A stretch of 64,000 bases of DNA from Dichetophora obliterata. Its lineage: Eukaryota; Arthropoda; Insecta; Diptera; Sciomyzidae. Positions 1 through 10,684 of this stretch are shown here, one piece after another; position 1 is the first letter of the stretch; each line of letters opens with the position of its first letter. Position numbers and translations under genes: made by a program. Below the pieces are notes generated by a model, which worked only from the letters and a program-made list of their open reading frames with translations, was not told where the DNA came from and did no database searches. Location of the stretch: contig OY986439.1 of the NCBI GenBank assembly GCA_963920525.1, positions 5,660,501-5,724,500 of the forward strand, given 5' to 3'.

Positions 1-520
1 ATCCAGAGCATGTATAATTATTTCTTTTAACTTGAAACAACACCTGAAATTACGTAAAAAATAGGGATTAATAAGATTAAATAATTATTCTACACGTGTT
101 GCACCCGAAACTAAAAACTCTTCTCTGAGAACTCTCAATCAGTCCATTTTAATTTACAAGCATAAATAAAATATGGGTAAATAAAATACTCATAGCAGCA
201 ATACCTCAATGATCTTTTGGAATGATTAGTACGCTAATGCAATAACAAACAAAATGCCATCTAAGAATTAAGAAGAGTTTTCAAAGTATTAAGATTTTAG
301 AAAACAATTTTGCAATGCAAGTTTTTATAAACGGTTTTGTAAGTTACTCTATTTTTTATTTAATTAGCTTGTGATGAGAGAAATAGATTTTTATATACCC
401 ATATCTGTATTGGTCTTAAACTTTGTTCAGCAAAAAAGATTAGCATGACATCCTCATCTTTCAGAAATATACCATGATACCTTTGTTACAGTAACTTAAC
501 TTACTTAATTTCATTTCAAG
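1..520 (+). other. hiw: hiw intron (3' part), no exon recognised
   Basis: This AT-rich stretch lies upstream of the first recognised hiw exon and shows no codon-like reading frame. It ends in the acceptor TTTCATTTCAAG at 509-520, and the hiw frame hits a TAA at 506-508 just upstream, so it is intron. An earlier hiw exon hidden here cannot be excluded but I see none. Confidence 0.6.
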
Positions 521-2202
521 GGCAAGTTAAGCGATAAGTGGTCGCAAATAACTAAAGCCGCCATTGCCGAGGCTGTGCTTAACCTTACACGGCTGGATGA
601 AGTATTTCGCAACCCTGAGAACTGCATAAAGACCGCTACTCTTTGGTTGGCGCTGGCCAGTCTTTGTGTACTAGATCGCGATCATGTGGAAAAACTCTCA
701 TCCGGCCAGTGGTCTAAGGTCTCGGAGACTCGACCGATGTGCAGTAATCATGATGATGGTGAGACTGCCGCTATTATACAGTGCGAAACCTGCGGGTCCT
801 TGTGTGGCGATTGTGATCGTTTCTTACATTTGAATCGCAAGACCAGAATGCACAAGAGAACAGTAAGTATTGGAGACATATATTTTTGGAATTTTATGAC
901 ATTGAAGACCTAATGCTTTTTGATTAGGTGTGCAAAGAAGAGGAGGAAGCCATTCGCGTCGAATTGCATGAATCCTGTGGACGCACAAAACTCTTCTGGC
1001 TGCTGGCATTGGCAGACTCCAAGACATTAAAGGGCATGGTTGAATTTCGTGATGGCAGTCACACTATTATTTCTGGTCCTCAGGAGACTGTGGGTCGCTG
1101 TCGATTCTGTGGCATAACAGGCAACACGGGTTTGCTGGAAATAAGCAACGTCTGTGCTGATGCTCAGTGTCAGGAATATGCAGCCAACTCTTGCTTGAAG
1201 ACAAAGCCGTGTGGTCATGTCTGCGGTGGAGTAACAAATGAGAAAAAGTGCTTGCCCTGCTTGCAGCACGTCTGTCATGTGCGTGAAAACGAACTGGCCG
1301 ATGAGCTGCATGAACCAAAGCTGACACAAGATGCGGATGACATGTGCATGATATGTTTTATCGAAGCGCTGTCTTGTGCACCATCAATACATGTACTGTT
1401 TGTTGTCTTTTGGATAGATTTTGAAAGGAGAATTTAATTTTTTTGTCTTCTATTCGTAGCTGGACTGTGGGCACGTTTTTCATTATCACTGTTGCAAAAC
1501 AGTGCTGGAGAAGCGCTGGAGTGGTCCACGTATTGCGTTTGGCTTTTCGTTGTGTCCGATTTGCAAAGCTGACATTCAGCATCCACTGCTTGCTGATATA
1601 CTAGAACCCATTAATGTGTTGAAACAAGACGTCAAACGCAAGGCGCTGATGAGGTAGGCTAGTTAATATTAGTGAATCAGCCCAGTTATGAAATATTTTC
1701 TATTATCATGCATTGCAGATTAAAGTACGAGGGTGTCATAAAGCATACCGATGCCAAGGATGTCTCAAACATGGCCATGGATCGTTATGCCTATTATGTT
1801 TGCTTCAAATGCCAAAAAGCCTACTATGGTGGAGAGGCACGTTGTGATGTGGAAATTGGTGAAAAATTTGATCCGGAAGAGCTAGTTTGCGGCGGTTGCT
1901 CCGATGTGGCACGTGCACAAATGTGCCCCAAACATGGCACAGATTTTTTGGAGTATAAGTGCCGCTATTGCTGCTCTGTGGCGGTCTTTTTTTGCTTTGG
2001 CACAACACATTTCTGCGATACTTGCCACGATGACTTTCAGCGCCTGACCAACATACCCAAGAACAAGTTGCCACAATGTCCAGCTGGTCCAAAGGCTAAG
2101 CAAATGATTGGCGATGAATGTCCACTGCATATAATACATCCCGCCACTGGCGAAGAGTTTGCACTGGGCTGTGGTGTGTGTCGTAATGCGCAAACATTTT
2201 AG
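521..2202 (+). CDS. hiw: highwire (MYCBP2/PHR) E3 ubiquitin ligase, C-terminal four exons
   Basis: Highwire is a giant RCR-type E3 ubiquitin ligase that restrains synaptic growth and promotes axon degeneration; known fly targets include the kinase Wallenda/DLK and Nmnat. Only the C-terminus is here. Exons: 521-862, 928-1392, 1460-1653, 1719-2202. Donors are ACA|GTAAGT, CAT|GTACTG and AG|GTAGGC; acceptors are GATTAG, TTCGTAG and ATTGCAG. Phases are 0, 0 and 2 and all join in frame. Exon 3 completes the RING begun with DDMCMICF (LDCGHVFHYHCC, CPIC). Exon 4 is the tandem-cysteine domain: YYVCFKCQKAYYGGEARCD, CPKHGTDFLEYKCRYCC, FFCFGTTHFC, ending CGVCRNAQTF. The two relay cysteines known in human MYCBP2 (C4520, C4572) fit, by my recollection of context, EARC (codon 1843-1845) and FFC (1993-1995), so the catalytic core looks intact. 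The N-terminal thousands of residues lie outside the window. Confidence 0.96.
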
Positions 2203-2307
2203 CATGATATGTCTGCCGCTGAAAATGACGGCAACGAAGACGATAACTTTGACGAATTGATGCAAATCGAAGTGCTGCATTTGGACAATGAGAAGTGTTT
2301 CGGTTAG
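2203..2307 (+). other. hiw: In-frame extension after hiw stop (possible readthrough)
   Basis: After TAG at 2200-2202 the same frame stays open for 34 codons to TAG 2305-2307. The extension is acidic and protein-like, for example NDGNEDDNFDELMQIE, and contains GAA/GAC/AAC codons rather than the T/A runs typical of local UTR. The stop is followed by C (TAG C), a context that favours leakiness. Stop-codon readthrough is common in flies, but a 34-codon opening is not rare by chance, and this may simply be 3' UTR. Confidence 0.4.
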
Positions 2308-4228
2308 CTGGCTATAGCCGATAATAATAGATATTAGTATAAGCTTTAGTTTATGTAGTAGTAGTAGTAGTGCAATCAATCTGTGGCAATGATCTCATGT
2401 TTCTATATTAGTCCCTTGTCTTATTTACTAGATTTTTATTCCTTAAAAAATTCGAAACTTCTTAAAAAAGCATTTATTGAATACTCAAACACATGCTTAT
2501 AACATTCCAAACTGCATTTATTGCAATTATTAAATAATCAAATATTGAATGTATAACCAAAGTATTTACTCGAGTGCGAGTACTGCTACAAATAAGTATA
2601 ATTAACGGTATTTAAAAATACACTGGTTTACTGACAATTAGAAATTGTTTGCGATTTAAATGCCACTTTTCATTTCTTATATAATGTCGGTCCCTAATCA
2701 TTTCGTTTTCTAGATTTCGTCCATTTTTTGGCAAAAAAAGGGCAGCACCACTTAATTACAGACGTCTCGCAAAACATAAATCCCCCAACGCACAGTATGT
2801 ATATCAAATTAAAGCAAATTGAATTTGCTATAGATTATCTATACATCACTTTTTGATTAATTCGTTACTTTCGGAGAAATAAATTAAATAGTCAAGAAAT
2901 TTTCGTGTTTTTATAAAAAAATTGGCAAAAAACAAAAGTAAGTGCCAATAATTTAAAAAATGAAAACATTTTGATCAGTTTGATATTTTTAATGAAATGA
3001 AAAAGGTGTGTACATTTGTACGAAAGCGCCCAAACTTAATGTTTGGCTATTTGTGCATTTCTTTTCATTTTATTGAACGGCTTACCTTATAAACCTGACG
3101 GCTTATTGAATAAACCTGAAATAGTTTCGCAATAGCCCGCATGATCTTTCTTCGTAAAGTGTCTGGCAAAAGGTTTTTCTCGACTTCTGTAATATATCAC
3201 TTTAACATCGGCACCCAAAAAGTTGAATTGTTGCATACAAGAAGGATTCAATTCTTATTTTTCCTTTGACAGTTCCTCTTATCTAATCAATCAGTTGCGT
3301 TTGCGATAAAATATTTGGTTTTCTTTCAATAGCAAATTCACTGACAGAGAATTTTTCCTGACTCCAGTGAATCTAAGGATTTTCGCTAATTTTTACGTGT
3401 TGAATCGGGACAAACTGGATATGGAACAACATCATAATGAGGAATGGTAACTGTTTCCTGTAAAAAAAATTGGCAAGTTACCGATTTGTGTGACGTCAAG
3501 CATTAGCGATCAGTAGTTACCGATTTCGTGACAACTAATGTTTCTGCACGTTCAAATCGGTAAAAATTTGATCCGTGATGAAAAAGAACACCTTTTTCGA
3601 AAAGAAACGTTGCAAAATTGAGTAAGCAGCTGTTTATTTTATTTTATGTGCGCTAAAAACATTATATGAAAGGGGCGATTGCCTTGTTATAAAAAACTGA
3701 TTATACAAACTTTTAGACAATTAATTATGTAATTATGATGTGTATTAATGTTTGCGGAAATAATCAACAATTTCGAATGTAAATAGTTTTACACAAAAAT
3801 TTGCAACCGATTACTTCTGCGTTGCTCTAACAAATATTATTTTACTTAAATTTGTAACTTAAATAGGCATTAGTTGTAAATCGCATTGCCTTTGAATTTT
3901 ATAGCAAAAAAATTTATAACAAAAAAAAAAAAACGATTATAATCAGTAAAAAATTTAACTTTAGCGAAAGTATTCGTTTATAAAAATACAGTTTGTGTTC
4001 TTGATATTTCATATTTAGATATTACTGACATTAGATAAATCAGTAAAGTTCTCACTTGCTTCAGATTCAGTGAGAAAAGTATGAATTGTCATCGATTTAC
4101 TTTTCTTACAGAAACACTTTTTTAAAAGGGGAGTCGGTAACTGCGATCGTTACGCGTTACAGAAACACACTACAGGAATGAATAATTTTTAGCATTTATT
4201 TAAAAATTATGAAAAAAAATGCCCAAGC
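2308..4228. other. hiw 3' UTR and intergenic DNA, no gene seen
   Basis: No reading frame of note. The first part is hiw 3' UTR up to a poly(A) signal near 2.88 kb. From about 3.35 to 4.15 kb there are short inverted matches (TTACCGATTT and CAGTGA motifs on both sides) that look like a decayed fold-back transposon, but I could not fix its ends. Confidence 0.5.
2878..2883 (+). terminator. hiw: Candidate hiw polyadenylation signal AATAAA
   Basis: This is the first canonical AATAAA on the + strand after the hiw stop that I found, which would give a 3' UTR of about 0.68 kb. A GT/T-rich stretch (TTTTCGTGTTTTTAT) follows about 15 nt downstream, as expected for a cleavage site. Confidence 0.4.
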
Positions 4229-4232
4229 TTAA

Positions 4233-4730
4233 CCCTATGTCGCACAAAAGTGCCAATATAAATTTTATACCTAAAAATCTCTTAAACAGTTGTACAAATA
4301 AATCAAAACAACTTTTGTTTTGAAATTAATACTTTATTTATAAAAATTCTTGTGCAGACATAAAGATTTACATATTTCAGGGAATACAGCATGCTTTTTA
4401 AAATAATAATTCATGTTTAAAGTAATTTAATAACTTACCAAAAAGTTTTTAACCTTTTTTTAAAATTATTATTTTTTATTATAATTTTAGTCATTTAAAA
4501 ATATATTCAAAATACAGCAAAACACAAACTGTTGCCAAATGCAAAACCACGTTGTTGCAACTAAAAATAAAAAAGAACTGTTGATTGATTACAGTTTGAT
4601 TTGAAAGTTAGAGTTATTTGGAATGTTGATGAGTCATTTATAAGAATTCCGACTTAAAGTGTGCTCTTTGAGTTATTTTTCTAGAGCAATTTCTAAATGT
4701 TGCAGATCTGCAACACGGCGCGATATAGGG
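4233..4730. mobile_element. piggyBac-like MITE, TTAA target site
   Basis: Terminal inverted repeats CCCTATGTCGC (4233-4243) and GCGATATAGGG (4720-4730) match at 10 of 11 positions and are flanked on both sides by TTAA (4229-4232, 4731-4734). TTAA duplication with a CCCT start is diagnostic of the piggyBac superfamily. At 498 bp and with no open frame it is non-autonomous. Confidence 0.75.
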
Positions 4731-4734
4731 TTAA

Positions 4735-5389
4735 TGCATTGGCAAATGTAAAAAAAAAGCTTAAGCATTAATTCGTGTTCATGGAGGGCATTTTGAGCAT
4801 TTAAAGTATTATAAATTTAACAATTTTTTAATCGTTTTTTAAATAAATTCCTTGTTAGCTATTGACTAAACGTAAAAACTTTTAATAAGGAATTTGAAAA
4901 CAACACATAGGAGCTTTAACCTGCATCATTAAAAAAAATAAAATCTTAGACGAATTTTCGCGCATATCGATATTAAAAAAAATTAAATAACCATTTTTCT
5001 ATATAAAAAAAAAACTGTTTTGGCTGAATAAGCTCACAAAATTGATCCTTAATTATTTTCTAATTGCATTGATTGCACCTTTTTAAATGATTTTTAGTAA
5101 ACTTTCTCTTATAACTCTGAACAGGAGGGAGTTGGACTCTACCCCTGCCGTCAATTTTATGATTTTCTTGACCCAAGAACTCAACTGCCGCAGGATTGTC
5201 CTTTTAATATGGAACACGCTGTATTTGAGTTTTTAAAATAATTGGCATTTCTTTTTTCCTGTCAATCCTTTTTTTAAAACACGAAAATTTCTTAACAATT
5301 TAATAAGAACTCCGAAACTAACGAAACTGACTAATCAAATAAAAATGTGTAGATAATCTATAACGAATTAAATTAGCTTTTATTTGATA
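4735..5389. other. Intergenic AT-rich DNA, nothing recognised
   Basis: Poly-A/T rich sequence between two transposons. No open frame, RNA gene or repeat boundary could be supported. Confidence 0.5.
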
Positions 5390-6612
5390 CTAGTATAAAA
5401 GCCTGTCCTACGACAGGTCCTCCGCACACTTCCTTTTGGGTATTTGAATGTAGTGTGGGTATTTTAATGACACACATTTTGGTGCATAAATCGTCCTTGG
5501 AGGATGTATGGTTTGGGAGTTATGACGAAAAAATCACATGTTTTTGTCCAACTACCACTCCAAAAAGTGTTCTACAACTCCTTAACTACAAGAGATAGAG
5601 CAAAATGCATTTCGACAAAGAAGTAACACCCCTTAAGAACGATGCCATGGTGATTATTTTGATGCATAATTCGTCCTTTACAGAGGTGTAGTTTGGATTT
5701 TAGGGCGAATTTTATGGCGAAAAAATAAATAAAAAAATGCACAAAAAAGGACATAAGAAATTAACATTTTATATAATTTTGAGAATTTTTCCAAGGAAGC
5801 AGTCTTTTAGGCAGAGGCTTGACGAACAATTTGGTTCATAAATTGTCCTTTTCGGATGTATGGTTTAGGAGTTATGGCCAAAAAACGAAAAAAGTAGAAA
5901 ATCACAAAAAATTACGTAGAAAAAAAGATTCTTGAAAAAAAATATTTTTCTAAGAATGCAGTCGTGTGGGTATTTTAATGACAAACATTTTGGTGCATAA
6001 ATCGTTCTTGGCGAATGTATGGTTTGAGAGTTATGACCAAAAAATCACTTTTTCTCTTTTTAAAGCTTGATTTTTTATTCACTTGATTTTTGCAAAATAC
6101 AAGTGTACCATTTTAAATAACACTTTACGTATTGAAGCAGTGTTGAAAAATTAGTTCATGTATAAAAGTGCAAAAAGTCGAGTTTGGTAACAATCATATT
6201 TATTCACAACTTTACAAACTGGCCTTGCAACCTTCATATACGCAGCAACTCAGATGTCGTTTTGCAGCTGATACAATTATATTTTTTGGTAAAATTAAAT
6301 TCGTCATAACTTTTTTATAAAAGAATTAAAAAAGGAGGTAGTTAGATCAAAAACGTACTGTTGTAGAAATCCAAAAAACCCTCATTGATAAGTATCAAAT
6401 ATATTTTCTGTGCATACTTTTAGGCTGAACATTTTGGAGAACAGTGTGTCTTGTAAAATTACTTTATTGTAAAAAAATACTTACAATTTGAGAAATTCTG
6501 TGTGCGGAGCAGCATGCTTCCCTTTTATATATTAAGATGTGCATACTTTCAGGCTGAACAGTTTGAGAGATATTGGACACGGAGCAGCGTGCTTGCCTTT
6601 TATATATTAAGA
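5390..6612 (-). mobile_element. Helitron family A, copy 1 (non-autonomous)
   Basis: Read on the - strand the element starts A|TCTTAATATATAAAAGGC (at 6612) and ends with a 6-bp-stem hairpin CCTGTC-GTAG-GACAGG followed by CTTTTATACTAG|T (at 5390). TC start, 3' hairpin, CTAG end and insertion between A and T without duplication are the Helitron hallmarks. The 5' terminus is doubled: a second TCTTAATATATAAAAGG starts at 6537, giving a 75-bp terminal repeat. No Rep/helicase frame is visible, so it is non-autonomous. Internally it carries several diverged copies of a unit with GGTGCATAAATCGTCC. Confidence 0.75.
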
Positions 6613-8784
6613 TACTTTTATTTGATATGCGTTGTTGTGGGATTAATGTTTTGCCAAATATCTGTAATTAAGTAAAACTACCTTTTTTTTGCCAAAAAAA
6701 AAAACAAAAAGGAGTGAAATCACGAAAACGAGTTAAGAAAACAGTAAAAATAAGGTCATTTTCGGATTTGGGGACCGATTTTACAAAAGAAACGATATCA
6801 AATTTGAATTTTGGCTATAAACCAGTGTTATTAGTATACTTAATTTAAAATTACAGACGTCAAATAACAGATTCAGATAAAAGAAACAAAAAAGAAAAAT
6901 TAGATGCAATAGGTTTTAAGCAAACACTATTTTAATTAATTAATAAAGTAAGAAAATAGCTGTTAAAATAAAGGAAAAGTGATTTCTCGAACATAATTTT
7001 ATGAAGAACTTGCCAGATGTTATTCTACCCTTTCTGGATGAGTTCAATTTGATAAAAAACGTATTTTTTTTACAAAAGATAGACAAAAGTACTGTTGTAC
7101 TAAAGTATAAACCATTCTTGAAACAAATCAGTGGATGCAAGTAGAAGTTTTTTAAGTGATTGGTATAACAGCGCCCTCTAGTGTTCAAGATAGAGAGCAC
7201 TATAGATAAAGCAAACACCATAACCGAAAACTCTTACATATCAATTTTTATGCTAATCGAAAGAGCGGTTCAGAAGTTATTTTCGGTTTTTTTAAATATT
7301 TTTTCAATTGCGCCCACTTGTGTGCCGCCTACCGCATTCAAACATAGCTATGAAACATCTTCAAGTAAAAACATACTTATATATTGTGCAAATTTGAGGT
7401 TAAGTGGTCAAGTCGTTTAGATGTTTTGCGATGACTTACAGACGCACCAATGATTTTCTTTTTTAATATCTTTTTGCAGAAGCCGTAGACAAATCTTATA
7501 AGAACTGTAATGTTATATTTCTTAAAATTAAATTTTTCGAGAAACATTTGCTTTAAAACTAAAAAACTTTTTGAAAAGAGTCAAATTAGACTCAGAAAGA
7601 AATGAAATAATTTGAGGCTAAAATATTATCAAAAATGTTGGTCACCAGATTTTATTTCGAGTTACTAGCTAAAACAATTATGTCAAAGATGAGTGCGTAG
7701 AAAGTTTCTTATATTTTAATATAGAAAATTGCTAAAATATGTTGTAATTGAAAAAGAATGCTCTTTACCTTTAGTTAAAGGCACCAATATATTTTTAGCC
7801 CTTTCTTTCAATCACTTCCATCAGAATCTGTTAATCTGTAAGTCTGTAATTTTAAAAAACAAACTGGAATTTGTCGTACAGTGTTATTTAATGACAATTA
7901 TTTGTATCTTAAAGTGTATCACCTCTTTTGAATCACCTAATAGTTTAAGTTTTTAATGAAAACAAAATGATATGGAAGTATTTCTTAAGCTTAATTCACT
8001 AAATCAAACATCATGATGCAATTTTAAAATATAGATAACCCTAATGAAAAGTATACTGTTTACTTATTTCAAAAGATACTGTGTAATCATCACGCCCATA
8101 GCTTGTTATCAAAATAATCACGATGGTGTACAAGTACTTATTTAAAACAAAATTTTTGGTTTTTTTTAAATGTTTCGCTTCATTGTTGTTCAATTTTATT
8201 TAAAAAATGTAATTATTATACAATAGGTACATTAAAAATCTTAGAATCCACTATTTTATTAACTGTGCTTCTATTTTTGCTGCTGATTTATCTAAAAGTT
8301 GTGCTAGATAATGTTTCGTCCCGTGGAATTTTGTGCAAAAATCGGTTTTGGTTGTCATCGTTACATTGTTCGAAGTAGCATTGTAATGGATCAAAAAATG
8401 ATGCGATCTATATATATATTCATATAAATATACATATAAATATAGTTGGTGTTGTTCCATTATTTAATGAAAGAATACAAAAATATCGAAATCATTATCG
8501 AAAAATAATAAAAACTGATTTTAACTATAGAATATCGATTGTAGTTATCTTGTTGGTCACTAAGGTGGTCGTCTATGCTGGAGCAGGTGTTTCGGGGGCA
8601 TGTTCCTGAAAGAGCGTTGTAAAATTGTAATAAAACTTTTTGCTAGAAATTCAAAGTTCAGCTCCAACGAATGTTTCGATAATGCATGCGGGCCACTTAC
8701 TTATAGATTGGATGCACCAAATGTTTGGTTTAAAGTGGGAACAATAACAATGTAACACTTGCAAAGAAAATTAATAAATGGACG
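6613..8784. other. Intergenic region before wupA 3' end, nothing recognised
   Basis: AT-rich DNA with short open frames that have no codon bias or recognisable similarity. Part of this may belong to alternative, longer wupA 3' UTRs (an AATAAA on the - strand also occurs near 8253). Confidence 0.5.
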
Positions 8785-8790
8785 TTTATT
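8785..8790 (-). terminator. wupA: Candidate wupA polyadenylation signal
   Basis: AATAAA on the - strand, about 315 nt past the wupA stop at 9105, is the nearest canonical signal I found. Longer 3' UTRs are possible because another AATAAA occurs near 8253. Confidence 0.4.
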
Positions 8791-9104
8791 GGAAGATGAA
8801 AGAAAACGAAAGAGAAACAATTGTGTAGAATTTGTTTAAGTTTTTTTGATACGTTTTTTGTTACAATTCAAAAGATTTTGTTTCATGAATTCTATGTTTT
8901 GTCTATGTTTTGTTTAATATTACATAGTATGTATGTATAAATATATAAATAAATAATGCGAAGGAAAGAACGTTTAGATAACTTTAAAAAATATATTTGT
9001 AAATAATAAATATATTTGTAGGTTTTGATGTTTTTCTTTTTTATATGAAAGTGTTAAGTTATTTAAAATTGTATGTGTGTAAGGCGGGTCGGATCTGAGG
9101 ACTC

Positions 9105-9176
9105 TTAGGCATCAACTTCAACTTCTTCCTTTACCTTAGCGTCACCGGGTTTGCCCTTGGACCAGTCGGGTTTTTT
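9105..9176 (-). CDS. wupA: wupA terminal coding exon
   Basis: The acceptor ATCATTGCAG is followed by [18 protein letters not shown] and VEVDA, then TAA at 9105-9107. It starts in phase 0 after exon 8 (GAG|GTATGT). This is the acidic C-terminal tail conserved in insect troponin I. The upstream intron is 8.6 kb. Confidence 0.95.
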   Translation of the reverse strand, partial: KKPDWSKGKPGDAKVKEEVEVDA

Positions 9177-10637
9177 CTGCAATGATGAAGGGAAAAAAGG
9201 TTAACACATTAGTACATATTTAAACAAAGTTTGCAAAACAATTGAAATTCCAGACGTTGACAAGACAAATGGTGCAGCTATAAATATACTAAATCTATGT
9301 CGAAAAGTAGACTAAACATATACTTAATGTAAAACATGCTTATTTTTTTTTTTTGAAATTTTTGTAAACTACAGGTGACAAAAAAAGGAAGATGAACACT
9401 TTCAAACAAATATTTATGTAGCTCAAAAAACTTAACATACACATAAAGTGCATACATTATTGTGCAATAAGCAGAAGACATATTAATTAGTATAAAATAT
9501 ATATTAGGCTGGGTCGATTTGTATGGAGGTAAAAAAATGTATGTTGCCTGGGCGACTTTCGTTTCCGCCATGAAAATTTATTAAAAAAAGGGAACGATAG
9601 GGGTGAACTTTACCCTATCACATCTTCAATTTTGATTTTTTTCTTTAGGAATTTTTAAAAAATTTATTGAAACAATCTACCTAATATTCACAACATGTGG
9701 TACCCTTGTTGTTTTGATGACAAAAACAGTAAAATAATTTTTGCGCTTAGCTGGAAAAATTTTTGCAAATAAATGCTATGTCATATGAAAGGTAGCCAGA
9801 TGTGCAATTTTTAATTGATTTCGTTTTTACAACAACAACAATTTTTGAGTCATTTTTTGAGTAAAAAGTCAATGTTTTGGACCTTTTTTGACATAATCAT
9901 AAAACATATATACACTGACTTAACGGTACAGTTCAACCTATTTTTGTGAAGTGATTTTATTGAACTTTTGAACAAAAAAAATTTGAATGAAATATATTAA
10001 TGGACAGCGGAGATATTTGCATCGAAAGACCAAACTTTGATTTTCATGTCGTTTTTTTCTCATTCTTAGGCAACGATGTTTTATGAAAAAGTCGTTATAC
10101 TGAAAATTTCTCCAATTTTGAAGATATGTGAATGTTTTTGATGTCAAAATAACAAAATTTTTTTAAAATTAAATACAAAAAAATCTCCGATAGTAAAAAG
10201 TTTTATAATAACAAAATTACAGTTAGTTGAAAAATTTCAGAGGGGGCGTGGCAAAAACTAAGTATGTAACATTTTAAGTTGGGATGTACTTAATATGTAT
10301 ACCTAGTTTGAGCAAAATCCGTTGAGCCGTTTAGATTTGTATAAAGGTCAAACAAACAAACAAACAAATATAGTAGAATTGTAACTTTGGAAGGAATGCT
10401 AGCTTAGCGATAACAATACCCGTTTTTCTCACTACCCACCATCGAAATTTCTACTCAATACTGTCTTGCAGACTGTTCAACAAACTACCTGTTGATACAC
10501 AATTAGAAAGGAGTTTATTTGTTTTTTTGAAAAAATAAAATTGTGGTTCTTGGATCTAGTCTAGAATCATACTGAAATTGAAGTTTTATTACGCTCCATT
10601 AGCTAAGTTAAATTTTATAAATTTTTATTTCTATACC

Positions 10638-10684
<47 letters not shown>

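Noticed and set aside
824..2379. Several 65-165-codon frames antisense to hiw
   Set aside because: Antisense shadows of conserved coding exons; the + strand spliced frame explains the sequence.
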